A stretch of DNA of 48,413 nt from an uncultured Clostridia bacterium (lineage in GTDB: Bacteria > Bacillota_A > Clostridia > TANB77 > CAG-508). The stretch covers positions 1 through 48,413 of the forward strand of contig CANQQF010000011.1 of assembly GCA_947625985.1 (NCBI GenBank), in the 5' to 3' direction. Every line of letters begins with the position of its first letter. The stretch's first letter is position 1. The notes below the pieces were generated by a model that was not told where the DNA came from, ran no database searches, and was given only the letters and a program-made list of their open reading frames with translations. Of this stretch, positions 32,620 to 41,700 are shown one piece after another. Made by a program: the position numbers and the translations under genes.

Positions 32620-34347
32620 TTAATAATCTGTTCCTATTGTAATACTTATATCTGAACTGCTAGAACTTGAACCATTATTTGAAATGTCTCCTTTTCCTAG
32701 TACTGATTTTATTTCATTAATTATGCTACTGTCTGCATATTTTTGGTTTGTTATAACAGTCCTTGAAGAAGATACCCCTGCCTTCTTTGGTTTTGTAACT
32801 TTAAATCCTGCTGCTTCCAAAGCTTCAATTGCTTGTCCATATCTAGCAGACCCATTAGTTCCATCAATTACATTTACTATTAATTTTTCTTTTGTTTTTC
32901 CTTCAGCACTTGTGCTACTTGAAGTTGCTATTGTATTTTTTGTTTTAGAATTTTTTGTACTGTTTGTTGTATTCTTAGCTGTATTTGTAGTTGTATTTGA
33001 TATTGTATTAGTATCTTCACTTTCTTCAGTTTTTCCATAATCTCTTTCATAGAATAATTTATGTACTAACTCTTCTGTTGCTTTTTTATCATATTTGAAG
33101 AACCATAATTGATTTAACTCTGCTGGCATTCCTGGTAGTGAGTCACTTACCAAGTTTTCTGTACTAAATTCTACAAGATATGGTATATAATCTTTTATAG
33201 CAGAAAAGTTAACATTTGTTTCCATTGATTCTTTAGCGATATCTAAAATTTGTCCTATTTTAAATACATTTTCTACTTTAAGTGTTTGTCTTAGTGTTTC
33301 TGAAATAAATTCTCTTTGTGTTCTCATTCTTCCAAAATCATTATCACCATACTCAGATGGATAACTTGTTCCATTATTGTTATGTCTAAAACGCAATAAT
33401 TGTTCTGCTTTTTCCCCATCTATCAACTGTTCACCAGCTTTTAGATTTATATGTAAATTTTGTGTCGGATCATCATATTTCATATCTATTGGAACGTTAA
33501 AGTTTACTCCTCCTATAGCATCTACTAATTTAATTAATGCTTCTGTTTCTACTACTGCATAATATTCTATATCTAATCCTGTAATTTCGTTTACTGCTTC
33601 TAGAGTTCCTTCAGGTCCCTTAGATATATTGTATTGAGCATTAATTTTGTCATATCCACTTGCTCTTTTTTCACTTGTTCCAACAAAAGTATCTCTTGGG
33701 ATTGATAGCAATGTTGCCTTTTGAGTATTTGGATTATATGATGCAACTATTATTGTATCAGTAAGTTTTACATCTATATCTGTACTTACCCCTAATAATA
33801 ATACTCTAAATTCTTGCAAGTTTTTCTTTGTATTTTGATCATGCCCCATTGCTGCTGCTAAAAATCCTTGAAGTCCTCCTCCATTTTGATAAACTTTATA
33901 TCCAAAAACCACTCCTGCAATTACTACTGCTATGAATAGTACAGCTAATATTTTAGGTAAAATTCTTAATTTTTTATTTTTTGTTTTTTCTTTTTTATTT
34001 GTATTTTTTACTTCTTTTTTGACATTTTTACTACCTTTTTTTTCACTTTTTTTGCCACTTTTATTATCTTTTTTATTAACTATTTTTTCATTTTTTTTGT
34101 TATTTTTATTATCTTTTTTATTGACTGTTTCTTTATTTTTACTATTTTTATTATCTTTTTTATTGACTGTTTCTTTATTTTTACTATTTTTGTTTTCTTT
34201 TTTATTGACTGTTTCTTTATTTTTACTATTTTTGTTTTCTTTTTTGTCGACTACTCCTTTATTATTACTGTTCTTGTTTGTTGTCTTTTTAGTCTTTTTT
34301 GTCTTCTTTTCTTCTTCTTTCAGTCTTTTACCTTTATTTTTTCCCAA
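32620..34347 (-). CDS. LytR-CpsA-Psr (LCP) protein with repeat-rich cytosolic tail
   Basis: LCP enzymes transfer teichoic acid or other glycopolymers from lipid carriers to peptidoglycan. Here a 125-residue Lys/Asn-rich cytosolic N-terminus with 14-residue repeats (NKNSKNKETVNKK units, about 38-97) precedes a membrane helix (about 130-151). The LCP domain follows (TDTIIVASYNPNTQKATLLSIPRDTFVG, about 200-227, and the FRHNNNG...DNDFGRMRTQREFI region with catalytic Arg residues). A Ser/Thr/Asn linker leads to a LytR_C domain (VNVIDGTNGSARYGQAIEAL). Length is 575 aa. It starts at TTG after AGGAG. Confidence 0.9.
   Translation of the reverse strand: MGKNKGKRLKEEEKKTKKTKKTTNKNSNNKGVVDKKENKNSKNKETVNKKENKNSKNKETVNKKDNKNSKNKETVNKKDNKNNKKNEKIVNKKDNKSGKKSEKKGSKNVKKEVKNTNKKEKTKNKKLRILPKILAVLFIAVVIAGVVFGYKVYQNGGGLQGFLAAAMGHDQNTKKNLQEFRVLLLGVSTDIDVKLTDTIIVASYNPNTQKATLLSIPRDTFVGTSEKRASGYDKINAQYNISKGPEGTLEAVNEITGLDIEYYAVVETEALIKLVDAIGGVNFNVPIDMKYDDPTQNLHINLKAGEQLIDGEKAEQLLRFRHNNNGTSYPSEYGDNDFGRMRTQREFISETLRQTLKVENVFKIGQILDIAKESMETNVNFSAIKDYIPYLVEFSTENLVSDSLPGMPAELNQLWFFKYDKKATEELVHKLFYERDYGKTEESEDTNTISNTTTNTAKNTTNSTKNSKTKNTIATSSSTSAEGKTKEKLIVNVIDGTNGSARYGQAIEALEAAGFKVTKPKKAGVSSSRTVITNQKYADSSIINEIKSVLGKGDISNNGSSSSSSDISITIGTDY
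34063..34265 (-). repeat. in-frame 42-bp tandem repeats
   Basis: Three nearly identical 42-bp units followed by diverged ones, coding 14-residue KENKNSKNKETVNK-type repeats in the cytosolic tail of the LCP protein. Confidence 0.75.
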
Positions 34348-34438
34348 ATTATTTCACTCCTAAAATTTCTACTAACTCTTTTCTTTAGTAGTATAACAAA
34401 CTTACTCTTATTTTGCAACATTTGTATAAAAAAAGGTT

Positions 34439-35053
34439 TTATTGTTTAAAAAATATATTCAATATATTATTTTCATACATAAGTTTTGATACATATGATT
34501 TATCTATTTGTTTATATATTGTATTTTCTGGATATATTTGAGTGCCATATTGTACTAATAACAAAAAGATGTAAAACACTAATATTCCTCTAAGTAATCC
34601 GTATAATCCTCCTCCTACTTTATCAAATTGCTTTAACATTGGTAGGCTTGTCACTAATTCTGCAAGCTTATCTATAAATCTTAATATTATTTTTGATATT
34701 ATTATAAGTATTAAAAATACTGATAGGCGCACAATATTTATCGCTAATTGTCTGGCTGTTTCAGGTAATAATCCTTGTTCAGCTTGTTGTAATGTAATTC
34801 CTATGTAATTTTTGTTTTGATTGTTCTCTTCATCCATTAAATTTAATACTTTATCATATATATGTGTTTGTATCGTTTCATCTATATTTGTTAAATTTAT
34901 TATTGCATTAGAAATTGGTATATAAAGTACAGCTGTAATTGCTAAAGATATTACTAAAGATATCAATTTTATGGATAGCTTTACTAATCCTTTTTTATAT
35001 CCCAAAAATACTGATAAACCAATAACAGCAACTATTATAATATCTAAAATCAT
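34439..35053 (-). CDS. CvpA family membrane protein
   Basis: Four-helix membrane protein of the CvpA/colicin V production family. The N-terminus MILDIIIVAVIGLSVFLGYKKG matches the family's first helix and basic loop, and the GGGLYGLLRGILVFYIFLL segment matches its last helix. Length 204 aa. The family is linked to envelope homeostasis, but the mechanism is unknown. It is ten bases downstream of the DUF5711-like gene on the same strand. The ATG follows AAGGAGG. Confidence 0.85.
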   Translation of the reverse strand: MILDIIIVAVIGLSVFLGYKKGLVKLSIKLISLVISLAITAVLYIPISNAIINLTNIDETIQTHIYDKVLNLMDEENNQNKNYIGITLQQAEQGLLPETARQLAINIVRLSVFLILIIISKIILRFIDKLAELVTSLPMLKQFDKVGGGLYGLLRGILVFYIFLLLVQYGTQIYPENTIYKQIDKSYVSKLMYENNILNIFFKQ

Positions 35054-35063
35054 GGTTACCTCC

Positions 35064-36248
35064 TTATAACTTCACTATTTCTATTTTGTTTCTATATACT
35101 ATTCCTGTTAATTCGTTTGAAAGAACTATGTTTGTAATTTCTTGATTCGCTATATATCTTTTTATTAAATTTCCATTTGTATTTATAAATTCAATTTCTG
35201 TACCTAAATTTAATGCAATCTTTTTTTCATTTGTATATATGTTTTTTGTTACTTCTTCAACTACATATTCATTTTCAATTTTATTTTCAGAATTTATAAT
35301 CTTTAAGACTGAATCTGCTGTAAATAGTCCTGACGATTTTTCTTCCAAAACTACACTACTATTTGATAGATTAATTGATGAAAACATTATTTTCTTGTCT
35401 AAAAACTCGTTTACTACTTCTTCTTTTCCATCATTTATTATTGTAATTCCATCTGTATACATGCATAATAATTTATTTTTCTCTTGATATTTAACACTTG
35501 TAATCAATCTATTTCCTTCTGATTTAAATGTATTTTCTATTGAATTATCTGGGTCTTCTTGAGATTTATCGATAGAAATAATTTTTACAGTTGATTGTAT
35601 TATTGTTCCTGAAGTATCTATTTCTGCTATTGCTAGATTTTTATTATCTTCTGAAATACTCGCATCTGCTATTCTAGTTGATGATAAATATGTTTTAAAT
35701 AATTCTTCTCCCTCTGGGCTATACATTTCAACTACTGTTTTATAACTTGTATTTGTAATAACAACTGCAACATATCCATTTTCATTTACATGCACTTGTG
35801 ATATATTTCCTTCAATTTTTGTTTTCCACTCAATAGTTTTGTTAGTAATGAGATATAAATTTTGTCCATCTTTTTCAGCTACTGCTAAAAATCTACCATC
35901 AGAATTAAATATTGGATTTGATATCTCTATGCTTAATGTTTCTTCCTTGTTTCCTGATGAGTTATATATATCAAATTTATTATTTGAAAGAACTCCCAAA
36001 TATTGACTATAAGCATATGCTTGAGAATTTTCATTTTCTAGCTCTATATATATAGCCTGCTCTTGCATCACTTCTTTTTTTAAGATATTTTTGTCTATCC
36101 AGTACTTTACATTTTCATTTTCTTTATATAAAAATAAAATAACTATAATACCTATAATTAATATAAATATTAGGATTAAAACTATTTTTAGTTTTATTGA
36201 TGTTTTATTTTTTTTCATATTTTTTTGTTTTTCTCTGGAATCTTTCAT
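35064..36248 (-). CDS. DUF5711-like membrane-anchored beta-propeller protein
   Basis: N-terminal membrane helix (about 19-43), then about 340 extracytoplasmic residues that read as successive four-strand blades (for example FNSDGRFLAVAEKDGQNLYLI, VHVNENGYVAVVITN, ISEDNKNLAIAEID). This matches the DUF5711 family found in Clostridia. I know of no defined function. It precedes the cvpA-like gene in one transcript. The ATG follows TAGGAGAG. Confidence 0.72.
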   Translation of the reverse strand: MKDSREKQKNMKKNKTSIKLKIVLILIFILIIGIIVILFLYKENENVKYWIDKNILKKEVMQEQAIYIELENENSQAYAYSQYLGVLSNNKFDIYNSSGNKEETLSIEISNPIFNSDGRFLAVAEKDGQNLYLITNKTIEWKTKIEGNISQVHVNENGYVAVVITNTSYKTVVEMYSPEGEELFKTYLSSTRIADASISEDNKNLAIAEIDTSGTIIQSTVKIISIDKSQEDPDNSIENTFKSEGNRLITSVKYQEKNKLLCMYTDGITIINDGKEEVVNEFLDKKIMFSSINLSNSSVVLEEKSSGLFTADSVLKIINSENKIENEYVVEEVTKNIYTNEKKIALNLGTEIEFINTNGNLIKRYIANQEITNIVLSNELTGIVYRNKIEIVKL

Positions 36249-36320
36249 TTGTTCTCTCCTAAAATTTGCTATGGCATTATTTTACTATATTTTCTCTAAA
36301 AAATCAATTATTAGGTTTAT

Positions 36321-37319
36321 TTACTTCAATAGAAATATAGGTATAAATTGAATTAAACCTAATACTCCAAAAACCGGATATGCATATGTTATTAGATTTG
36401 AAAATCCTATATTAGAAAATAATACTGCAAATACACACATTAGTATTGTGGTTAATGTTCTATTTTTATCAATATTATTTAAAAAGCTATTTCCTAATGA
36501 GATTGATGTTGTAAAAATAGATAAAACTATTATTATACCATATAGTATTTGTATTAAAGACGGCATTTTTGATATTACGTACGCTACTGGCATTTCTATA
36601 TTTTTTATATTTTCTCCAACATTTGATAATATTCCAAAAATTATTATTCCTAATAAAAAAGTTATTACTCCAGATATTATTGTTGTTTTTAAAATTTGAG
36701 ATTTATCTTTTAGAATTTGTTTTAATGTTATTAATACTGGGATTAATAATATACAATTATATCCTGCATATAATGCCGAGCTAATTAACCAACCCTCTTC
36801 TTCTGGCATTATTTTAGGAATATTTTCATGTGTAGTTTTAAAAGTCATTATACCTATCAATATTACAAATATTATTAAAACTGGTACTATTATTCTATTA
36901 ACTTTTATTACACCTTGAACATTTTTCTTAAAAACCAAATAACATGTACATGCTAAAATACTACTCCCTATAATATGATTTATATTCCATTGCTCTTCAA
37001 AATAAGTTCCAAATCCTGCTATCATAATAAAAAATGTAATTAATACAAATAAATTTATTATTGTATTTATAAAAAATTTCAAATTCAGATATTTTCTTTT
37101 CGACTTTATAGGTAATATTTTATCCAAAAATTCATTATAATTATTTATATTTTGTTTTTTTACTATTATTAAGACTTTATAAATTATACCTGCAATTAAT
37201 AATGATGTTACTACAATTCCTAAAATCCCTTGTAATCCATATGAGAAAAAAAACAAATATATTTCTTGTCCTGATGCGAAACCTGCACCGATTAGTGTTC
37301 CTATTATTACAAAAACCAT
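36321..37319 (-). CDS. YkvI-like membrane transporter
   Basis: About ten membrane helices over 332 residues. The N-terminal GTLIGAGFASGQEIYLFFFSYG is the mark of the YkvI group in the APC transporter superfamily; the substrate is unknown. Its ribosome binding site (GGGGG) lies within the last arm of the terminator hairpin of the preceding gene (37322-37353), so translation depends on read-through and on opening that hairpin. No separate promoter is obvious. Confidence 0.8.
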   Translation of the reverse strand: MVFVIIGTLIGAGFASGQEIYLFFFSYGLQGILGIVVTSLLIAGIIYKVLIIVKKQNINNYNEFLDKILPIKSKRKYLNLKFFINTIINLFVLITFFIMIAGFGTYFEEQWNINHIIGSSILACTCYLVFKKNVQGVIKVNRIIVPVLIIFVILIGIMTFKTTHENIPKIMPEEEGWLISSALYAGYNCILLIPVLITLKQILKDKSQILKTTIISGVITFLLGIIIFGILSNVGENIKNIEMPVAYVISKMPSLIQILYGIIIVLSIFTTSISLGNSFLNNIDKNRTLTTILMCVFAVLFSNIGFSNLITYAYPVFGVLGLIQFIPIFLLK

Positions 37320-37321
37320 AA

Positions 37322-37353
37322 AAAAACCCCCATATTAGTATATGAGAGTTTTT
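37322..37353 (-). terminator. terminator after the GldG-like gene
   Basis: AAAAACTCTCATAT / ATATGGGGGTTTTT stem with G-U pairs, four-base loop and T-run on the minus strand, overlapping the ribosome binding site of the next gene. Confidence 0.75.
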
Positions 37354-37361
37354 AATAATTA

Positions 37362-38861
37362 TTATTTTTTTCTTCTTCTACGTATCCATACTACAATTCC
37401 AATTATAACTATTAGTACAGGTGCTCCAAATGATAATATTAGTATTATAGTATTTTCTTGTTGTGTTGCTGTATAAGTAACATTTCCCATAGATTTTCTA
37501 GATACAATATCTTCTTCTCTATCTGATAAGTATGCAATTGTATCTAATGGCAATCTTTTATTATATTGGTATGTTATGTAATCATCTGTGATAAAATAAT
37601 TTTCACCAATTAAAACCATTTTTGATTCAACTGCTGGTTTATTTTCATCTTGATTCTCTTCTTGTATTGTTTTATCAAGTTCTACTCCTATTGTGTATGA
37701 TTTCTTTTCAGCACCTGAATTATTTACATCTCCATTTAGATTAGCAGTAAAATATGAATTTTCAGATGATGAAATAAGATTTGTAGACTCTACTTTTAAT
37801 TCTTTTAATTTATCTTCATTTTCTAAATTAATTTTAGTTGCATTTAAAAGTAATATTCCTGATGTGTTATATATATTCTTCGTTGCTTTAGATTGTTGTA
37901 TAGATGGAATTATTAAATTTGGATAAGCTTGTTGTTGTAACACAGCCATTTTACTATTATCTGTTTCCAAAATATAACCAACTTCAAAAGGATTTACTCC
38001 ATATTTTGCTAGTATTTTATTTACATTTGGTGTATCTATCTTTTTTGTAATTGCTGCATTAAACCATATTATATTTTTTCCAGAATCAATATATTGTTCT
38101 ATCGCAGTTGTTGTTGCATCATCAAAATCTCTATTTGGAGTTTGAATTATTAAAGTATCACAATCATCTGGTACTTTTCCTGTTGTTATAATATTGAATG
38201 TATCAATTTCTGTAATTTCATTTGCAAGTAGGGCTGCTAAGTAAGACATAGAATGTTTACCAGATATTAATGAAAAGTCGCTATATCCTTCTAAGAAATA
38301 TACTTTTGGTACATTTTCTAAAGTTAGAGATACTATAGAATTAGCTAATTTTTCGTCTGCTATATTTATTGATTCTCCACTTTCCATATCATATGTCATA
38401 AGGTCTGTTGTTTCTATACCTTTTACTCTTTCACCACATTCTATTATAATTTCCCTAACTCCATCTGAAAGTCCATATTTTTCAGCTAAATCTTTTCTTT
38501 CATTTACATCAACTGCTTCAGCTGTTATATGTCCATTTATGTTGTTAAATTGTTTTGCAAGCTTTAAGTTTTCATCATCTTCTGTTGATCCAAAGAAATA
38601 CATCTTTACATCTTGATTAATGTCTGCATTTTCAATTTTTTGTTTAACTTCGTCTGATAATGTATATAACTTATCTTCACTCAAATCTATTGGTTCTAAG
38701 TCAAGACTATTTAAAAATACTACAATTGCCACATAAATACATATTATTGCTGCTACAAGTAAGGCAGTAGAAGTCCCTTTTATAAGCCATTTACTTTTTA
38801 TTACTTTTATAAATTTATTAGGCTCTTTATTTTCTTTTTTCTCTTCTTTGTCTTTTTTCAC
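37362..38861 (-). CDS. GldG-like ABC-system extracytoplasmic protein
   Basis: A membrane helix near residues 33-53 is followed by a large extracytoplasmic domain of the GldG/DUF4350-like kind (LYTLSDEVKQKIENADINQDVKMYFFGS, about 65-92; YFLEGYSDFSLISG; TLIIQTPNRDFDD) and a C-terminal helix with a basic RRRRKK-type end. It works with the ATPase and permease encoded upstream. I start at the GTG at 38861 because GGAGG, overlapping the permease stop codon, is seven bases upstream; a longer frame would overlap the permease. Length is 499 aa. The substrate is unknown. Confidence 0.85.
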   Translation of the reverse strand: MKKDKEEKKENKEPNKFIKVIKSKWLIKGTSTALLVAAIICIYVAIVVFLNSLDLEPIDLSEDKLYTLSDEVKQKIENADINQDVKMYFFGSTEDDENLKLAKQFNNINGHITAEAVDVNERKDLAEKYGLSDGVREIIIECGERVKGIETTDLMTYDMESGESINIADEKLANSIVSLTLENVPKVYFLEGYSDFSLISGKHSMSYLAALLANEITEIDTFNIITTGKVPDDCDTLIIQTPNRDFDDATTTAIEQYIDSGKNIIWFNAAITKKIDTPNVNKILAKYGVNPFEVGYILETDNSKMAVLQQQAYPNLIIPSIQQSKATKNIYNTSGILLLNATKINLENEDKLKELKVESTNLISSSENSYFTANLNGDVNNSGAEKKSYTIGVELDKTIQEENQDENKPAVESKMVLIGENYFITDDYITYQYNKRLPLDTIAYLSDREEDIVSRKSMGNVTYTATQQENTIILILSFGAPVLIVIIGIVVWIRRRRKK

Positions 38862-38872
38862 TTCTTTCCCTC

Positions 38873-39553
38873 CTATCTCGCACTTTTTCTTCTTTGCATA
38901 AATATTATAGTTAATAATATACACATAACTGTGAATGCAACCAAATTTACTGCTTGTGCTATTTCAATTCTTCCTTCCAAAAATCCTGTTAACATATTGA
39001 TTAAAGAAAAGTTAGCAAATGTATTACTAAAGCTTGGTAAAAACCATACTAAAACAAAAAATAATATTGATATTGCTCCTGCTATTATTTGATTTTCTGT
39101 TATACTTGATGCTAATATCCCAAATGAAATATATGACATTGATAGTAATAAAAACCCTAGTAATGCAAGTAAAGCTGTTGGAATATAAGGTGTTCCAAAG
39201 TGACAAAGTATTGCAAAATACATTAATGAACAAATTTCAGTTACTATTATAATTAATACTGCTGCTATAAATTTTGCCAACACAATTTTTGTTATACTTA
39301 TTGGTGATGTAAGTATTAATTGTTCAACTCCCGTTTTTCTTTCTTCTGCAAATGTTCTCATTGTTAGCAATGGTACAATAAAAGTTAATATAGTTGCCCC
39401 ATTATAGAATATATATTCATATTTTACAGATCCACTTTGTACAACACTAATAAAAAAGAATATGCTAAATGTTATAAGAAAGGCTCCTATAAATATATAT
39501 CCAACCGGAGAGAAAAAGTAAGATTTAAATTCTTTTTTTATAATTGCTCCCAT
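38873..39553 (-). CDS. GldF-like ABC-2 permease
   Basis: Six-helix ABC-2 membrane subunit. The opening MGAIIKKEFKSYFFSPVGYIFIGAFL and the LTMRTFAEERKTGVEQLILTSPIS motif are typical of the GldF group. Length 226 aa. It starts one base after the ATPase gene ends and its stop codon overlaps the ribosome binding site of the GldG-like gene, a fully coupled three-gene set. Confidence 0.92.
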   Translation of the reverse strand: MGAIIKKEFKSYFFSPVGYIFIGAFLITFSIFFFISVVQSGSVKYEYIFYNGATILTFIVPLLTMRTFAEERKTGVEQLILTSPISITKIVLAKFIAAVLIIIVTEICSLMYFAILCHFGTPYIPTALLALLGFLLLSMSYISFGILASSITENQIIAGAISILFFVLVWFLPSFSNTFANFSLINMLTGFLEGRIEIAQAVNLVAFTVMCILLTIIFMQRRKSAR

Positions 39554-40498
39554 TTATTTATTGCCTCCTTTATCAATTAATTTTATAAATGCTTCTTCTA
39601 ATGTTGCATCAACTTTCTTCATTTCAAATATTGTTATTCCCTCTTTAGCTAGTATTTCGAAGATTTCCTTTCTGACATCAACATTCTTTTTGCATTTTAT
39701 TACATATTCTTTTGTTTTGTCTTCATTTTCTTTTACTAATTCTATTTCTTTGATTCCTTCAATTTTAGACTTAATTTCTTTCATTTTGTTTTCTTTATCT
39801 TCAACAATAATATTTATTGTATTTTCTTTTGACACTTTTTCTTCTAGATTTTTAGGAGTGTCAATTGCTACTATTTTTCCTTTATTTATAATTATTACTC
39901 TTTCGCATAATTGACTAACCTCTGATAGAATATGTGAACTTATTACTACTGTATGGTTTTTAGCAAGACCTTTTATCACTTCTCTTATTTCTGTAACTTG
40001 TTTTGGATCTAATCCTACTGTAGGTTCATCTAATATTAGTATTTTAGGATCTCCTACTAAAGCACCTGCCATACTTACTCTTTGTTTATATCCTCTTGAG
40101 AGGTTACGGATAAGCTTTTTTTGAACTTCTTCTAGTCCTGTTTCTTCTAAGACTTCTTGTACTCTCTCTTTTTTTTCTCTCTTATTAACTCTTTTTAATT
40201 CTGCCATATATGTTACAAATTCTTTTACTGTCAATTCTGTGCATAAAGGTACTCCTTCAGGCATATATCCTATTTCTCTCTTTGCCTTTTTTGGCTTTTT
40301 TAACATATCATAACTAGCAACAAAAACATCTCCACTTGTTTGCTCAATATAACCTGTTATGATATTCATAGTTGTACTCTTTCCTGCACCATTTGGACCT
40401 AGTAATCCTATGATTTCACCTTCGTTAATTTTAAAGCTTACATCATCAAGTGCTACAAAGTTTCCATATTTTTTCGTAACGTTTTTTAACTCAATCAC
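39554..40498 (-). CDS. GldA-like ABC transporter ATPase
   Basis: ATPase of the same ABC-2 export system. Walker A is GPNGAGKST (34-42), the signature LSRGYKQR at about 137, Walker B ILILDEPTVGLDP and the switch His in VISSHILSEV. The C-terminal 90 residues form an added domain seen in related exporters. It starts at a GTG with AGGAGG upstream. Length is 314 aa. Confidence 0.93.
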   Translation of the reverse strand: MIELKNVTKKYGNFVALDDVSFKINEGEIIGLLGPNGAGKSTTMNIITGYIEQTSGDVFVASYDMLKKPKKAKREIGYMPEGVPLCTELTVKEFVTYMAELKRVNKREKKERVQEVLEETGLEEVQKKLIRNLSRGYKQRVSMAGALVGDPKILILDEPTVGLDPKQVTEIREVIKGLAKNHTVVISSHILSEVSQLCERVIIINKGKIVAIDTPKNLEEKVSKENTINIIVEDKENKMKEIKSKIEGIKEIELVKENEDKTKEYVIKCKKNVDVRKEIFEILAKEGITIFEMKKVDATLEEAFIKLIDKGGNK

Positions 40499-40537
40499 GA
40501 GATATTCCTCCTTCTTTTTTATCTTTTCATAGCTTTA

Positions 40538-40566
40538 ATATTATCATTTTATATTTTTATTGTAAA
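40538..40566 (-). promoter_or_regulatory. ABC operon promoter
   Basis: Minus-strand TTTACA (40561-40566), 17-base spacer, TAATAT (40538-40543). Confidence 0.6.
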
Positions 40567-40664
40567 GCTTTTCACAAAAAATTCACAATAACTATTTCCG
40601 TAAGGAATTGTTTGTTTTATTTTTACATGTTACAATGAAAATTTGTGTAGTTTTACATAATCTC

Positions 40665-40693
40665 TTGACTTTTTTATTTTCCTGTGATAAAAT
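40665..40693 (+). promoter_or_regulatory. promoter of the nicotinamidase-vWA-PP2C-kinase cassette
   Basis: TTGACT (40665-40670), 17-base spacer, TAAAAT (40688-40693). The 85-nt leader contains a hairpin (CTTTTCTTTT at 40722 with AAAAGAAAAG near 40745-40754). Confidence 0.7.
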
Positions 40694-40785
40694 TATGTTG
40701 CATTTAATTATATGGTTTATTCTTTTCTTTTATAAATTAATATAAAAAGAAAAGACGTATTCAACTTAATATTTAGGAGTAACAC

Positions 40786-41694
40786 ATGAAAACCAATTAC
40801 GAACAGATTGTAGACATTGCAAAAATAGCAAAACACGGACAGTTAGATTTAAACCCAATTTTTACAATGGCTGAATCAGAAAGCTTAACCCCATCAATTA
40901 ATGATTCTTGTAGTCGGTTACTTTTATGTATCGACATGCAAAAAGACTTTATTGAAGGAGGCGCTTTAGCAGTTCCAGGATCTATTGGTGATGTAGAAAG
41001 AACAACACGTTTTATCTATAACAATATGGAAGGTATTTCTAGAATAATGTGTAGTTTAGATACACACATTGCTCATCAAATTTTCCATCCTTGTTGGTGG
41101 TCTGATCCAAATGGTAATCATCCAGATCCATATACAATCATCACTTATGATGATGTAAAAAACAATGTATGGCGTCCAGTTATTGGAAATCCCCAAGATT
41201 CTATCGAATATTTAAAAGGGTTAGAAAAAGCTGGTCAGAAGATGCTTTGCATTTGGCCTTATCATTGTATTAGTGGTACTGAAGGTTTCACTTTAGAAAA
41301 CGAATTTGCTAAAATGGTATACTTCCATTCCGTAGCACGTAAAAGTGTAAACCACATGATTCAAAAAGGAACAGATCCTTATAGTGAAATGTACGGTATT
41401 ATTAAACCCGAATACAGCAAAAAGAACTTTTTAAATACGCCTGTTCTTACAGCTATTGAAAAGTATAATGAAATTTTTGTTGTTGGTGAAGCTGCAAGTC
41501 ATTGCTTAATGGAATCAGTTAGACAAATTGCTGAACATTTCGCTAATCGTCCAGAAATTACTCAGAAGATTACAATTCTTGAAGATTGTACTTCTCCAAT
41601 TACTGGATATGAAGATGAAACGCAAGCAACATTTGCAGACTTTAAAAATTCTTACGGAATTAAGTTTGCTAAGTCAACAGACATCCAACTTTAA
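40786..41694 (+). CDS. nicotinamidase-like isochorismatase-fold hydrolase
   Basis: Cysteine hydrolase predicted to cut nicotinamide to nicotinate and ammonia, a step in NAD+ salvage. The catalytic triad is visible: D50 in CIDMQKDF, K194 in IQKGTDP and C240 in VVGEAASHCLMES. Metal ligands fit D92 and H94 (SLDTH) and H160 in WPYHC, the nicotinamidase mark. At 302 aa it is longer than PncA (about 210): there are about 40 extra N-terminal residues, with a helical stretch resembling the start of the next gene's product, and several loop insertions. It starts after AGGAGT, is first in the cassette and uses CGT Arg codons more than the neighbours. Ser in place of a Tyr before the Cys is a change from canonical PncA. 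Confidence 0.85.
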   Translation: MKTNYEQIVDIAKIAKHGQLDLNPIFTMAESESLTPSINDSCSRLLLCIDMQKDFIEGGALAVPGSIGDVERTTRFIYNNMEGISRIMCSLDTHIAHQIFHPCWWSDPNGNHPDPYTIITYDDVKNNVWRPVIGNPQDSIEYLKGLEKAGQKMLCIWPYHCISGTEGFTLENEFAKMVYFHSVARKSVNHMIQKGTDPYSEMYGIIKPEYSKKNFLNTPVLTAIEKYNEIFVVGEAASHCLMESVRQIAEHFANRPEITQKITILEDCTSPITGYEDETQATFADFKNSYGIKFAKSTDIQL

Positions 41695-41700
41695 TCGCTT

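Noticed and set aside
34063..34265. Regular 42-bp repeats that resemble a CRISPR array
   Set aside because: The units are adjacent with no unique spacers, in frame and code for repeats in the LCP protein.
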